Assembly (NCBI GenBank): GCA_951394405.1
Contig: OX596337.1
Location: 1,550,001-1,614,000, forward strand
Length of the DNA stretch: 64,000 bases
Reading direction: 5' to 3'
Source: Coprinellus micaceus
Taxonomy: Eukaryota > Basidiomycota > Agaricomycetes > Agaricales > Psathyrellaceae
The stretch's first letter is position 1. Every line of letters starts with the position of its first letter. Below, piece by piece: positions 31,754 through 44,596 of this stretch. A program made the translations under genes and the position numbers. The notes below the pieces were generated by a model. It was not told the origin of the DNA and did no database searches. It worked only from the letters and a program-made list of their open reading frames with translations.

Positions 31754-34006
31754 CTAGGGCGCTGGGCTACCGGCATCCCCATTGCCCCTAGGTCCCATAT
31801 GCGCTCCTCCTCTCGTCAACCCAGCCGCAGCTAGCCCGCGGGTGACAAAACCGGACCCTCTACCACCACGTCCACGTCCACGGAACCCACTGTCACGCGA
31901 GTCACGATCGATGGCTTGCTTTACCTCGGGGATGATGTCTTTGAGTTTCTGGTAACGAGACAGGGTATTTATTAGGAACAACCAGGGTAATAACCAGGGG
32001 ATGACGTACATCAGAGTGATTTTCCAGACCGGCCTTCATCGCTTCCTCATCACCGAACTCAACATATGCGAGTCGAGCGCGTCCAGGGAAGGGAGGGGGC
32101 ATATTAATGCGGGTAATCTGCAAAGAGAGGAGGGGGTTAATGTTCGGGACGACACGAGCAACGACTGTCACGCACCCCGTCCTTCGCGTCGTTGTAAAAG
32201 TCCTTGATTTCCGCATCGGTCGCCTGAACGGTGTTCGGCCAGCGCATGAAGATCGTCCAGGGGTTTCTCGGTGGCTTGCCCGTCTTCGGCGTCCTGCTCC
32301 CAGACTCGAATGTCGGCGATTTCAGCTCGCCACCCTCGGTCTTCGAGGTGTCAGGCGGAGCACCGTCAGCGATGGAGGAATCAGCGGCAATATGGGGCGA
32401 CGAGGTCGAGGCACCGAGATCAGGGGTGCTCGCGCCACCGTCGAAGGAGCCGCGATCCTTCTTATCCTTCTTCCCCTTTTGTTTGGGCTGCTTGTCAGAC
32501 GAAGGGGTGGAGGTGCCATTGAGCTTGGAAGAAGAGATGTCGGCGGAGTTCTCGCCGGGGGCGTTAGGCGGAGGAGTGGAGGGGGTGGACTTGTTGATGA
32601 GGTGAGGGGGAATAGGTCTTTCAGGCGCTGGGGTTGTGGGCTTAGTGCCGCCGTTGGATGCGAGGTTCTGGGTAGGAGGCAGGGGTGTGGGGTTGGTGCT
32701 GGGGGTTGGTGCTATGGTGGATGACCTCCTGTACGCGTAGTTGAAGCCTAGAAGGGGATGTTTAGACAAAGAAACGGACGTTGGTTAACGTGACAACGCA
32801 CCTTGGGACTTGAGCTCGGCGCTAATCCTTCCTTCCTTCACGTCAAGGATCAAGGATCCGTAGGCGGCGTCGCAGAGGTTCCAGTTCCAGCAGTTCTTCC
32901 AGGCCAGCTCCTCAGCAGCGGCTCCAGGTCCGGTGGTGGGTACAGGAGGAATTCTCTCAGCGACACTTAGGGCCTTCTCGAGGAGAATTCGCTGGTTCTC
33001 GTCAATAACAGCATCGACCTGGGTCTTGACGGTCTCCCAAACTTTGTCAAACGCCTCCTTGCCGAGAGCGAGTTTGTGGCGGAAGCCTTCATAGTCGCCT
33101 TGGACACTGAACTCATTGTATGACGTGGCATAGCGGAAATGAAGGCCGGCAGAGACGGTCAGATCAGCCTTGAGGACGAGAGCGAGCTGGGCGATGAGGC
33201 CCTCACGACCAGGACTGGCATGGCTCAGGAAGAGACGCGTCTCGGATGGATCAAAGACGCGCTGAGCGGTGTCCACAAGCTCTCCGATCTGTAGGGCGGT
33301 TGTCCACATCGTGCCCTGGCCCCCAGCGATGGTCGCGCTGCCGTCTCCATTATCGAAGAGCTTATGGGGGACAAACGCGCCGCCGAGACCGAGCAAACGC
33401 AGCTTGACACCACCGACATCGAGACATCGGGTGGTGGCCTCGTCAAGGACGTGGAGGTTTTCGATGTTGTACGCGCCGGAGCGGAACTTTTCGATGACCT
33501 GCACGTCCTCGCAGGCCCCCCAGACGGTGTAGACGGGGACCTGGAGCTTGATTTGGCCGGAGAGAAGGAGAGGGAATTCAGACAGGAGTTCAATGTTCAC
33601 AGTTGCGCGAATGACCGAGGGAGGGTTGTCATTGGAGAGGAGATGCTGTCGCTGGGCGCTTGGGATCAGGGGCGAATACATGGTGAGGTGCCTGAGGGTG
33701 CGGTCATTGATCTTGTCGAGACTACTCGATTCTGAAGGGCGCATTAGAGGCCGCAGCAAGGGAGAAGGCAGGATGCGCACCGAAGAAACCGAAATCCCCA
33801 GTATGAATGATAGCCTTCGCGTTTGCCTCACGCGCCAGGTCATTGAGGGCTGAAAGGCGACCGCGGATGTCTGCGACACAGAGGATGCGGCCGTGGGCAG
33901 TGTCGATGAGATTTGTCTGGGTATTGACGTGGTCCTGGGGCCGATTGCGAGGGAGAGGCGAGACGGGAGGGCGGGTCGAGGTCGAGGCGGGGCGGGAGGA
34001 CTGCAT
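31754..34006 (-). CDS. DUF2433-type calcineurin-like phosphoesterase with C-terminal RNA-binding-like tail
   Basis: Five exons: 34006-33781, 33731-32802, 32747-32176, 32117-32010, 31948-31754, giving 676 aa in frame; introns are 49-61 nt with GTGCGT or GTACGT donors. The N-terminal part has metallophosphatase features: GRILCVADIRGRL (near residue 37), IIHTGDFGFF (near 65) and, later, GACEDVQ (GNxE/H-like) and HASPGREG. This matches the fungal DUF2433 family, whose catalytic activity and substrate are not well known. A Ser/Pro/Thr linker leads to WTIFMRWPNTVQ..., an RRM-like segment, and an RGRGRGGRG tail suggesting RNA contact (inference). The first intron (33780-33732) is required to restore the GDFGFF-ESSSLDKINDRTLRHL join. 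The gene is head-to-head with MED13, with 119 bp between the ATGs. Confidence 0.85.
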
Positions 34007-34125
34007 GGTGCAGAGCAAACCCCACAACTCCCCAACACGCTGCAAACTTCCCAAGCCCGGCGTTTGCCGGATTTGGACTCTGGCAGGGCGATGGCCGCTC
34101 TGCGTCTCCCAATGCTCCCCTCGCC
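34007..34125. promoter_or_regulatory. Bidirectional promoter between DUF2433 gene and MED13
   Basis: 119 bp separate the two start codons, so both promoters and 5' UTRs must share this interval. A CCAAT pentamer lies at 34109-34113; no TATA box is evident. Confidence 0.5.
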
Positions 34126-37100
34126 ATGCCGCCCCCCCTGACCCGAGCACATCCCCTGCTCGCTTCCACAATTCCCCTGCCGCCCTTCTCCACCGTCGCA
34201 GTCGCCGTCTACCAACCAGCGACACCCGACCCGGACTCCCTCTGCACCGCCCACGATCACATAGAGCTCGCCAGGAGACATGTCCTGTCTCGCAACGCTT
34301 CCCCTATCCTCCTCGACAACGTATTGCCCAGTCCTCGCTGCGGGAAGGACCCCATACTCTATCTCTTCCTACTGACCACCCGGGACGCCACCACTGCAGC
34401 CCTGCAGCGCCTGTCCGAGCTGCAGCTTGAACACCTCGAACGTATGTCCCCGCATTCACTCTACTTGCTGTGACCCGCTCACCGAGTGCCATAGAAACTA
34501 CCCAGTCTATCTTTCCAATACAGGACCTTTCAAGGTGCCCCACCCCTGACCTCCCCTTGCGATGCAGCTAACCATTGCCCAGTTCCGAGCATGCACAGAC
34601 ACACGCCCACTTCCTGGAGGCGGTCCGCTCATTTATCCTCTCCAGCATCTCAGAAGCCAAAGTTGAATCTTCGGGCCATGCATCTCCCAAGAGGCTAGGG
34701 GACGGATTTATTCTCGAGAGGAGGTCGTCGTCATCGGACTGGGCTTCTGGCTGGGACCGGAGCGCAAACACTCGGTGCGTCCTTGGATCCCCATCCCAGC
34801 CGACGTAAGCTAACGCCATTGCAGACCAATAGTACACTTTCGTCTGCAAATCCGGCTCTCGTTCACGAACAACGCCCCGTCACATCTCGTTATACACCCC
34901 ATCCCCGTCCCAACGCCCTACGCTGCCCTCCCATCCTCAGCCAATCCCGGTCTCCCCATTATCCTAATGCCCTACGGAACACCCGCCTACTTCATCAGTG
35001 TCTACGGCGGCCCTTCTCACAGCCTTATCAAGCAATTTCGGGATTCACTCACAGGACTGGGTACCGGGGAATGGGAAGACCCCTCTCCGTCAAGAGGGTC
35101 GCTTCAATCTGGCCGGTCATCCTTTATCATTGGCTGGATAAGAGTCGAGAACCGCCAAGGGGAAGACAAAGGCACCCTCTTCGTATGGCCTAGCCGGCTC
35201 TGTCTGTCCTATTCCCATGTCTCTAAACACAGGCAGCCCCTGGGTTATATTCCTGAGATCCCGGCCCCTCTTCAATCCTCTCCTCAGCTGCCCGCTCAGG
35301 AAGGGGTCGTCTCCGGAGAAGTGGGGGATGAATCGCGCTTCCCAGATACCGCACTACCTTTTCAGTACGAGCCTTCCCTCACACCTCCCCATGTCAACCC
35401 ATTGCGAGCCTTCCAGACCTTCACCATGTCGAAATCCAAGGACATACGGTCATTGGCGAATGAAGTTGGTGGATATGTAGACTCCGTTGTGAGGGGGCGT
35501 GAACGGGAACGAGAAAGGCTAAAGAAGGAGAGGGAACTTGCTGGGGCGAACACGTCGCCCAAGCTGGCCAGAAACGTGGTCCAGCCGGCCGCGTCTACAT
35601 CGGCGAAAGCGCAACCACCGGTGCTTTCCACACCCCAAGTATCTCATCCGACTGCGAACCCACATCCTAGCATCGCTCACGCACAACATGCTGAAGCATT
35701 TTACCCATCTCCTCCACAGTCTGGTCAAACCCCCCACGCTCCCCCGCCCGACAACACATCTCCAGAAATGGAGGCAGTCAGCCTACCTCCTATTCCCGCC
35801 GACCCAACATATCCTTTGGAGACAGCTGTGGCCGCCCCACCACCCCCTTCTGGTGGACCCCAGCTCTCTCGAAAGGACAGTTACGACTCTCTCTTCGGCG
35901 ACAACAGCTCTGGGTGGGGCCAATCGTCCAACGACAACTCTTACATGGACATGGGAATGGGCATGGATTTCTCCATGAATGTGAACCTGGATATGAATAT
36001 GAATATGGACATGGACATGGATTTCGACATGAATATGGACATGCCTTCGTCCAGGACGACTAGCGCCAACCCATTTGGGCCCACAAACCGCAACGGTGCG
36101 CTGACTTTCGAAGATGCCTTTACGGAGGACGACTTCAGCTTCTTCGACCAACCGTCAAAGTCCAACCCCCCACCCCCTACCCACGCATCCATAAATCTCG
36201 TTCCTCCTGTTACTCCTTCACATGCGCCGTCGACGCCGATGGATTTCGACCTCTCCCGCCCCTTTCACTCACCCTTGCACCATCGACAGCGTTCTCTAGA
36301 CCAAGCACCAGGCGCATCCGGTCCAGGGCCTCCGCTCTCCGCGGTGACCCCATGGACTCCCGGCACGCAAGACGGAGCGACACCAGGCGGGCCTCATCAT
36401 CTCGATTCCGTTCCCTCAGCCCTAGACTTGTTACCCTTCACCCCCGGTGGCGTATCTCCAGACCTCCACCAATACCACCCATCACCCGAAACTCCTACTG
36501 TCCAACTCGTCTTCGATCATGGACATGGCATCAAACCCAGTTCCAAGCAGGCTTCACCGACGACCCAGAGGGTGAACAATTCGAGCGTCCTCTTTGACCC
36601 AATTCCCTTTTCAACAAGTCACAGGAATAACGATGAGAAGTACTCTCGCGGAAAGTTCGCTTTCCTCCCGAGTCCCTCGCCCGAACCTGGATATGACCCA
36701 AGACCCCTCCCAACGCCCTCGACATGGCGAAAACGCTACGAGTCTCTCACTGACCCCCGTATCGGCGTGGTCAAGCAACTGATTGGCGCTAAGCGCAAAG
36801 CCTCCGCTGCATGTCCACCTCCGAAACCGCATCCACATGAATCGGACTGGATGGACCTCGGAGGGGACGCCTACCACACCCCACCGAGCGACGAGGCCAT
36901 GGACGTTTCCTCTGGTAGTGACTCGGACGAAGAAGACGGGCTTTCAATCACTTCTGACCCTTCCAACCCCTCACCGCTGCAATCCCGCCCCTGCACTCCG
37001 CCGCCGCCATACCTTCCACCAGGCCCGTCACTTCTCCACCTCCAATTCACCCACGCCCCCCTCCTCCCTCTCTCGACACCCCTGCGTTCACCTGGGGCCG

Positions 37101-39476
37101 TTCCCCTCCAGCCGCAGTTCGGATCGCATATGCCCACGAGTATGGGTAGAGGCTCTGTACCACCGTTCGCTTCCGTTCCGACACCTGTATCGCCTGCAGC
37201 AGCACTAGGGGCTGCGAGCGAGCAGAGCAAGAACCTCGAAAGCGCGGCGCATGCGATTGCAGTGGAGTTTGTCGAGAACACCCTGTGGGCGGAGGTGTGG
37301 CGGGTGAACAACCAGAGGGGCGGTCACAGTGCAGTTTATAGAGGTGCTGGGAAGGCGACGGTGTGGCCGGACGATTTGGGGGCAGTGGCAGAGGTGATGA
37401 GAAAAGTGAACGCGGCGAAAGAGAATGGGGAGGAACAAGGGGAGCCCCTATGCGATATCGGCTCGCTTTTTGGGCTGGGTGAGAATGTACAGGCTTCTCC
37501 CAGCGAAAGCGCGACTGACTATTTGGTTTCAGACCCTTCAACGAAGTTAGCACCTTATGAAACTCCCTCCATTTCGGTCGGAAAAGGCGACGCCGTAATT
37601 CAGCTCCTCCCCACCGCCCTGCGATTCTGGCAGAAGCTCGGCCTTGGCCCCAAAGGTGGCCGGAAAGACATTGAAGTCTATGCCCTTTATGAAGATGCTG
37701 ATGATCAGAAGCGTGCCATTGTCGACGGCTGGTTGGCAGCTGCCGGTGGTGCGTACAAGACCAAGCACATGGGCCAGTTTATCAGGGGATGCACGAACCC
37801 TGCCAACGACGCTCTCCTTCCTATCCGATTCGATGTAACTTTCGGCCAGACTTTTAGTACGTTTTCACCATTATTCTATTCACAACTACAGCTGACACAC
37901 TTCAATCAAAGCCCCTTTTATTTCTAACGTTATCAACGCCGGGCCTCCCATCGTCGTTATACTTTTCGTTCCCGTCACTTCCATGACATTCACATCGCCC
38001 ACGCTGCGTTCCGTCCTTTTCGGTATCAAGAAGGCTCTCAAGAACTTCAACGAGCGGCAGATCACCTTCCACTTTGTACCTGACTCCTACCTCATCGACC
38101 TCGACCACTCGCCTCGGGGATGCACCGTACTCGACGAGCTCTGCATAGGCATATACAACCGAATACACGTCGAGGTGGAACGTAACCTCTCGCGGCGAAT
38201 GTTAGGGGGGCGCCGCCATTCGAATACGATCCAGCTCCAGGAGCCGACCTTCACCCTAGCGCGATCGCTGAATAGCAAAGTATCCTTGGTGCGCAGTGCG
38301 CATACCAGCCTCGATGTCGTGGACAGGTTCACTTTCCTTCATGTTGGGTATCAGATCAGTCCTTGTAGGAAGTGGGCATTTGCGTGCTGCATTGATCAGC
38401 GCGGGGAGGAGCATGACCTGGGGCTGTGGCTCGTGTCGCCACTAGACTCCGGTGACGGGGAAGGCGATCCTCCTGAATTTGGTGACGGAGAGAGGGATAC
38501 CGCATGTGAGCGGTTTGTGGTGGATAAAGTGTGGTCCTTCGCTATGGATGTTGCGAGGAGGGTCGATGTAGAATGGCGAGTAGTCGCCACGAAGCTTGGG
38601 CTGATGACGGCGACTGAAGTCGAAGCTTGGACAGAGTTGTATGCCAAGGATGCGATGACGCGGCCAAGGACTTCCGCTCCAGTTCACCTCATACTTGCCT
38701 CTGCAGACCACAACAGCCCCTTTACCATCATAGCAAGATCTCCCTCCTCCACCCCTACAACCCTCTCAGCCTCATCAACCGTCTCCCCGTCCCGTGTTCC
38801 CGCGAAAGGGATGGCCAACAACACGAAGACTAGCACCCAATTCAGCGATATCTCAGCGGCATACTACGCTGTTTTCCCTAGTTCCCAACTATCGGTCGCC
38901 ACACCGCCGAAACTGGACGTATACTCTACTTCCTTCATTCCCGAACCCACGCCAACGCATCCACCGGCCCCGCACCATGGACAGGAAGGATCAACCCCCG
39001 TTGATAGCCTGGACATCCCCACCACCTCTTCATTCAACCCTTCAACAGCTACTGACTCTCCCGCTGTGCCTTTCAAGCAAGAGTATTCGTCATCGTTACC
39101 CCACCCCGTTCCCTTCATACCCCTTGCATCGTCAATTCTCATTCGTGTTCCGTCATCGACCTCGCCCATCAGCATGCTGCACATCTACATTATCAAGACT
39201 CTGCCTCCATCGGATTTTAATGAACCGCATTCGACGTCACGACCGGTCCCTGTTCCCCCACCACCTTCTACCCAAGACAAACTCACTCGCGACCTCACAC
39301 GGAACTTCTACGAGCTGTCCGTTTTGTCCTCTGCGCGGTTCCATCTTGACCGATGCGAATCCATCGGAATAGACCCCGTGCTGCCCCTCCACCTTTCCGC
39401 TGTGGATGCAATGCGGTTTTGCGTAGAATGCGATTGGGATGAAGAAGCATATGGTGTTGAAAGAGGCCCCGAATGA
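34126..39476 (+). CDS. MED13: Mediator complex subunit 13 (Srb9/Ssn2 homologue)
   Basis: Exons 34126-34441, 34495-34534, 34583-34774, 34825-37856 and 37912-39476 join in frame to 1714 aa. A further GTGAGA..TTTCAG interval of 54 nt (37479-37532) looks like an in-frame intron and would give 1696 aa. The N-terminal domain includes PIVHFRLQIRLSFTNN and the conserved GTLFVWPSRLCLSY. The C-terminal PIWI/MID-like domain includes RFDVTFGQTF, FISNVINAGPPIVVI, FVPDSYLIDLDH, and later ILIRVPSSTSP..LHIYI. Med13 links the Cdk8 kinase module to core Mediator in the nucleus and mostly restrains transcription. The middle (about 35600-36900) is low-complexity, with a Met-Asp/Asn run (35945-36050) and a Pro-rich part. 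The 40-nt second exon is needed to keep frame. Confidence 0.92.
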
Positions 39477-40439
39477 AGGGCGGACAATCTATTGTTTATG
39501 TATTGTCTTAGGCTTTTTGCGCTTTTTCCTGTTGCTCCATTTCATGTACTTTACGACACGCCACTTACCTTGTACTATTATCACTCCCTCTGCCGTTACC
39601 ATAGCCATAATCATAGCGGCGGCGCATTTTTTGCGTTATTAGACACTTCCCTGCCTGCCTTCCCACTGGGTGCAGGAACGACATCCGACCCTTGACTCAA
39701 CGTCGGATACTCACCGTATTTCTCACTCTTCTGGCATAGTGTGGGACCAGTGCAGGTATAGTCTCTTTGGAGGCAACTGGAGTTCATTGCCAAAGAGAAC
39801 TCAAAGCCAAAGAGGGAACAATGTATGCCCGCACTGGCCCTAGCATGTGAACGGAACAGGCGCCCACACTAACTCTTAGTAGTGTGGCGTCGTCGTGGGC
39901 CTGCGACCCCACACCATGATGCTGACTCGGAGCCCGGCCCCTGGTTTCTCTTCCTCTCCCTATCCCTTGTCTTGTCCTTTTGCGACGCTTTCTTGATTCT
40001 ATCGCTATGATTCCCCCGGGCCCTTCCATCATGTTCGAAAATCCCCATGATTTTTAGTTGAAAGTCGATGATTAAAATTTAAGACGAAAAGCCATATTGA
40101 GGCACCCTCTGGTTGTACCAGCCTCTGAAAGGCCCGGTACATCGCAAATATATGCTCAATTCGAGCTCATGTTCCCATGACGTCCAGCCCTGCGCGGCAC
40201 CCCATGCACATGCACGGATGAGCCTCAGTGGGCGCAAAGCCTAAACTCGCTTTCCAGCGTGGAGACGGGAGCCGTTGGGCTCTCGCCCATAGATGTCCAC
40301 ATAACATCGCTCCCAGTGACCTTCATAACCCGGTTGAACCAAGCGATGCGCCCAAATTCCATGAAGAAAGACGCATTGCGGCAAAGGAGGTCGGCTTCAC
40401 CTGCGTTCGAGCCGAAGCTAGCCCCCGCCCCCCCCCCCC
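39477..40439. other. Intergenic region after MED13
   Basis: About 960 bp, comprising the MED13 3' UTR and spacer. A C-homopolymer of about 18 nt at 40428-40445 marks the approach to the decayed NACHT fragment. No gene recognised. Confidence 0.45.
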
Positions 40440-41150
40440 CCCCCCTCTCGAAGCGAAGCCTGTGGCTCACGAGTCTGGGTGGCGGAGGTAAGACTGCAAA
40501 TATGGTGACAATCGCCGACAGGCTGAAAACGCTCTCGTACCTACATTCTTCTTCTCTTCAACTCGGGGCTCTAGACGCGTGGGGACGAGAGGTTGCTTTG
40601 TAGCCACCCAAGTTGCACGGCAGCTCATCCAACACAGCAGCCTCACCAAGTCCACGCGAAGAGTCCTGAGGGCCCGGCCATTTTTAAGGTGCACCTTAGA
40701 AAGTAGATGTGTCCTGAAGCATCGGCCGGCGTATACAGGGTGTCGACTCCGCCAGAACCCCCAAGGTCATTATCATCGACGGCCCTGACGAATGCGGATC
40801 GAACCAGCCTGGCGATGGGACGCAATCGAACTCAGGGGCGATTCACCAGTCCAAGGAAGACAGCCACTCCGAGGTACCCTCCGCACCTCTAGAGGCAGTG
40901 AGAGAAGAGTCCCTCCCTTTCCAGGTAATCCTTGGAAGTCGGCCTAAAACCTCAATCGAGCGTGTCCACCAAATCTCTTTCCGCCGAGATATTCTTCAAG
41001 AACAAGTATAAGCCCAACGCCGATTATCACTTTTACTCACCCCAGAGTTCGCAGATACGAAGGAGACATCGCTACCCTGACCCGTTGATCATGTACCATG
41101 GCCACAGGGCAATTCATATAATAATATACATCAACAGCAGTTCACCTTAT
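40440..41150 (+). pseudogene. Decayed NACHT/P-loop NTPase fragment
   Basis: In frames interrupted by stops and shifts, three motifs appear in the order expected of a fungal NACHT ATPase. They are a Walker A-like LWLTSLGGGGKTA (about 40460-40496), a Walker B-like VIIIDGPDECG (40767-40799), and a sensor-like QVILGSRPKTSIERVHQ (about 40922-40972). No continuous product is possible. 41151-41950 could be further degraded coding sequence but shows nothing I can align by eye. The fragment lies 1.4 kb from the NACHT gene on the opposite strand and may be an old duplicate of that class. Confidence 0.6.
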
Positions 41151-42524
41151 TGACTCGCCTGGAAGCCCCGCCCCCCTCATGTTCGGCTCGAAGCTTCTCG
41201 TTGCGAAATGGATCAAAGGGGTGTACATATACTCCCGGGAGTCCTCGGAGCGTCACACGAGACGGGGGCTTCCCGCTCATGGTTCTTAAGCATGTTGCAG
41301 ACCTCAAAAGGCAATGTAAGTCCCTTTTTGGGAATCTGCCTTGGCCCCGGCAAGCACCTCTTCTCCCGCAGGTCATTTGATGATTTCCTGTCTAGCCTAG
41401 CTCGATATTGTGGTTATTTTGACCTGGATGAGATCGTGGAGAGACCCTGATCGGTGGCCGTATGGTGGTATTCAAGCGCATGCATACCAAATATTCAGGA
41501 TGACTGATCCTGACAAGGTTATCACTTCACAGATAAAGGCCGTCAAGTTCACCTCGACAACTTTCGCTCTCTTACCCTATTTCACAAAGAGTTTATGTGG
41601 GTGTGTCAAAAACATTTCTCGGCAAGGGCAAGACTCACATCAGGCACTCCTGAGTCCTCTCGTGCGACCTCTACTTCTGGTTGAAGATACCAGATGGTCC
41701 ACGGTTACTATTCGCAGGTCACGTTCGCTGTGGTCGTCGCTGGGTGCGTACATGGCGGGGAGGCGCTCTTTTTGTACTAGACTTACAGATCTTCTCCGTG
41801 CCTATGGTACTTTCCCTGTGACACGGGTTGCAGCTGGAGAGCATCGGTCCTATAAAATGGAAGACCTAAATCCAGAAATCCGTCCGGATCCAGGGTTACC
41901 CTGGTGGTGGATAAGCTCGGAATCAAGCTAGTCAACTTCCTAGATCGAGAATTGGAGGTGATTGTACAGTATATCAAAAATTGAGTGGGTTGCGGTGCTT
42001 AAAGCAGACATCTAGCTAGATATATTGCATTGCGGGCAAGGGTAAAATGAGCCAACGGGGAGGAATTCAAACCCGTGTTCACAACACCAGTCCATCGCTT
42101 TGGCTTGCGCGAGTGTTTGATTAGTCCAATGTCTGCAGGCTGCATTACACTGTCGATCTGACAAAGCGCACTGAAGAAAGCGGAAGTCAATAACGGTGGG
42201 TTCTTCATAATACAGAAGGTCCGGGGACGTACACCCGAGTGCATGATATGCCTTAATTCAACGAGGGTTCTCCGACGCCAAGCGTTGGTATCCTCGAGAG
42301 GTGCAATTGAGCCTTCATCTGCGGTCGACAGTTGTTCGGTGAGGATGAGCCGCGTCCACCAGGCCGCATCACACGAGGCTAGCGCTCGCACAGAAGCGCG
42401 GTCCTTGATAACTAGGAAGGAAGAGAAGAAAAGTACAGTCGAATTGAGAAAGTCCATCCGGAAGGCCGACAGCTCTGGTTCGGACGAAAGGGGGATGATC
42501 GGTTTCTTGGCTGAGAGTTTGATG

Positions 42525-44066
42525 TCAGGCCCAATAACTAGGGGTCGTCTGTAATGGGGTTGACGCACATTTCAAAATATAGGTAAACCTCTCGGCACAG
42601 ATGTTCTTCATGGTTTCGTCGTCGACGAAGAGTTCCTTGCAGCGTGCCTTGTCAGAGAGAAAATCTCTCAGAGACTGATGGTAGAACCTGAACGGCGCTC
42701 GAGCTTCACCGGGCGGCGGAAGGTATACTAGCGACGCTAGATTCCCGAGAACATGGTTTCCTTCTCCCTCCAAGGTCTCCAGGAACCCCTTCCAAAAAGC
42801 CGCCGGTGCATCTGGAATGCGGTAGATCAAGCGCAGCCACGTCACCGCCTGCCTTGGATCTGGGCTTGCCCTGAGGACGTGTGCATAGAGTTGATCCAAG
42901 GGTGCAAACGGTGTTGCTTTGCCTGCCCCGACCGACCGACCCTTCCTCCCTGCCTTCAACGTCATAATTTCGTCTAATTGGGCTTGAGGGAGTTTGCGAG
43001 AGTTTGTGATAAATCGGATGACCGTGGCGGGATATATGAATTGCCCCGATGCTTTCTTGACGATCCAGTGAATGGCATTTTGGCCGGGCCAGCTTGAGGA
43101 AAGACCATATCGGCGTCGGATAAACGAAAATTTAGCCTTGAGAAAGAGTTCAATATCTGCATCTGGATTGTACTGCGAGTCGAGGAAAATCTTGAACGCG
43201 ATGCCGTTATCCGAAGTCGAGAGGAAGTCCTCGATCGCGCGCTCAGGGCGACTAGCGAGGAGGATGCGAAACGGGAAAGAGGGATCTTGAGCCAGGCCGG
43301 CAAGCAAGGAAAGAATTTCAACCTGGTCTTCATCATCGGTTCGTTCAGCGTCGTTCCATCGGGAAGGACCGTTCGACTGCTCGATCTCCACTTCGTCGAG
43401 GCCATCTACAACGATAACCTTTGGTTCCGCCTTGTCGTACAGTCCTCGACTGTCGCGGAACGGCTCGAGCAGCAGGGCATCGGCTTGGTCTTGGAGGCGC
43501 TTAGTGAATATGGTTGGGTCGCGCTCTATGGATGCTAGTAACTTGTTTGCAAAATGCTCCAGACCTTGATGGTGAGCAAGCTGATAAGCTAGGGTTGCAA
43601 CGAAGGATCTCTTCAGGCGCCGGTTGAGGGATCCGGAAAAGGCCGAAAAGAAAAAGCTAGCCGCGAGGAACCCTTGAGCTTGACATGCCTCTGCGATAGA
43701 GCCTGCGATCGCCGTTTTGCCAGTTCCTGCAGGCCCGGTGACCCACATAATTCTTTGAGGTTCGTCCGCTCCACCGTGGGTGATCCATCCGAAGATTTCT
43801 TCCTGAACGGCGACTCTTGTCTCTGGGTGGCATTTTGGCGCATCACATCGCTCGCCAGAGTTGTGAGCAGCCCCAGTCGCAATGTATTGCTGCATATCTA
43901 GTGTCGACCTCAATTAAAAGAAGGTTGTGGCTAGGCTAGCGTGCCACGACTCACAGTCAAATAACCGTTTAGACGATCCCGTACTATGAATGATAGTATA
44001 ACTATCGCCGGAGACAAATGTGTTGTTCTGCGTCGAGATCGTAAAGTAGCTTGCGTTCATGAACAT
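42525..44066 (-). CDS. NACHT-type STAND NTPase (NLR-like), short form
   Basis: Exon 1 is 44066-43955 and exon 2 is 43897-42525, joined by a 57-nt intron (43954-43898, GTGAGT..CACTAG), giving roughly 495 codons. The start MFMNASYFTISTQNNTF resembles the short N-termini of agaricomycete NLR-like proteins; an in-frame ATG at 44276 is an alternative. It carries CHPETR..EEIFGWI, Walker A GPAGTGKT, Walker B VIVVDGLDEVE, the sensor LLASRPE, and the ARC-like FYHQSLRDFLSDKARC near the C-terminus. Such proteins are thought to act in non-self recognition or heterokaryon incompatibility in fungi. No WD40, ankyrin or TPR repeats follow before the stop at 42525, so it is either repeat-less or truncated. 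A 189-codon frame downstream (42568-41999) does not look like repeats. Confidence 0.8.
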
Positions 44067-44387
44067 ATTGACGGGAGGGGATGAGGGGAAGGATTGCTGG
44101 TGTGTGGGTGCATCTTCCTCCACGGGGCGCACGCCGCTAATCGTCGCCCCCTGCTCTTCGTTGGCGAAAGGTCTGGGTGTGCGTATCCATGGTCGTTCAA
44201 CGCATTCGCGTCTGCTCTTGATAGGCCTGAAGCGGTGGTGCGCTGCTGCCGGGATGTTGCCCTGGGTCCTCCCCATAGTTGGGATGGGGGAAGGATGAAT
44301 GTAGGGGAAAGGAAGGATGCCCCTTTCTATGTCAACCCGACTCCCCAAGGCCTCGTGTGGCGAAGAAGCGGTTCTGCCGATAACATC

Positions 44388-44414
44388 CACACACACACAC
44401 ACACGCACACACCT
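44388..44414. repeat. CA microsatellite
   Basis: An (AC)n run of about 12 units with one G interruption, upstream of the NACHT gene and downstream of eIF2B delta. Confidence 0.8.
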
Positions 44415-44596
44415 GTCTGTGTGGGTGTTGATACTTACTCTAATAAATGAAACAAATGATTGTGGGTCCTGAGAAGAGTCATGAGCCGCAGCACTGGGCC
44501 CAGGTCAGCATTGGTGGGCGCTAAATCAAGACACACAATTGTGAGTGAGTGAACATCGTTCATGACGGGACATCATTGACATTGTCCGAATAGTCT

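Noticed and set aside
41150..41950. Continuation of the decayed NACHT fragment
   Set aside because: Open frames exist but no recognisable motif follows the sensor-like SRP segment, so the pseudogene was not extended.
42040..42125. tRNA-like stretch on the minus strand with GGGTTTGAATTCC and a GTTGTGAAC loop
   Set aside because: The anticodon stem and acceptor stem do not pair properly; at best a very degraded tRNA or chance similarity.
41999..42568. 189-codon minus-strand frame downstream of the NACHT gene
   Set aside because: Could be a spliced continuation, but I found no convincing intron and no repeat motif; left unannotated.
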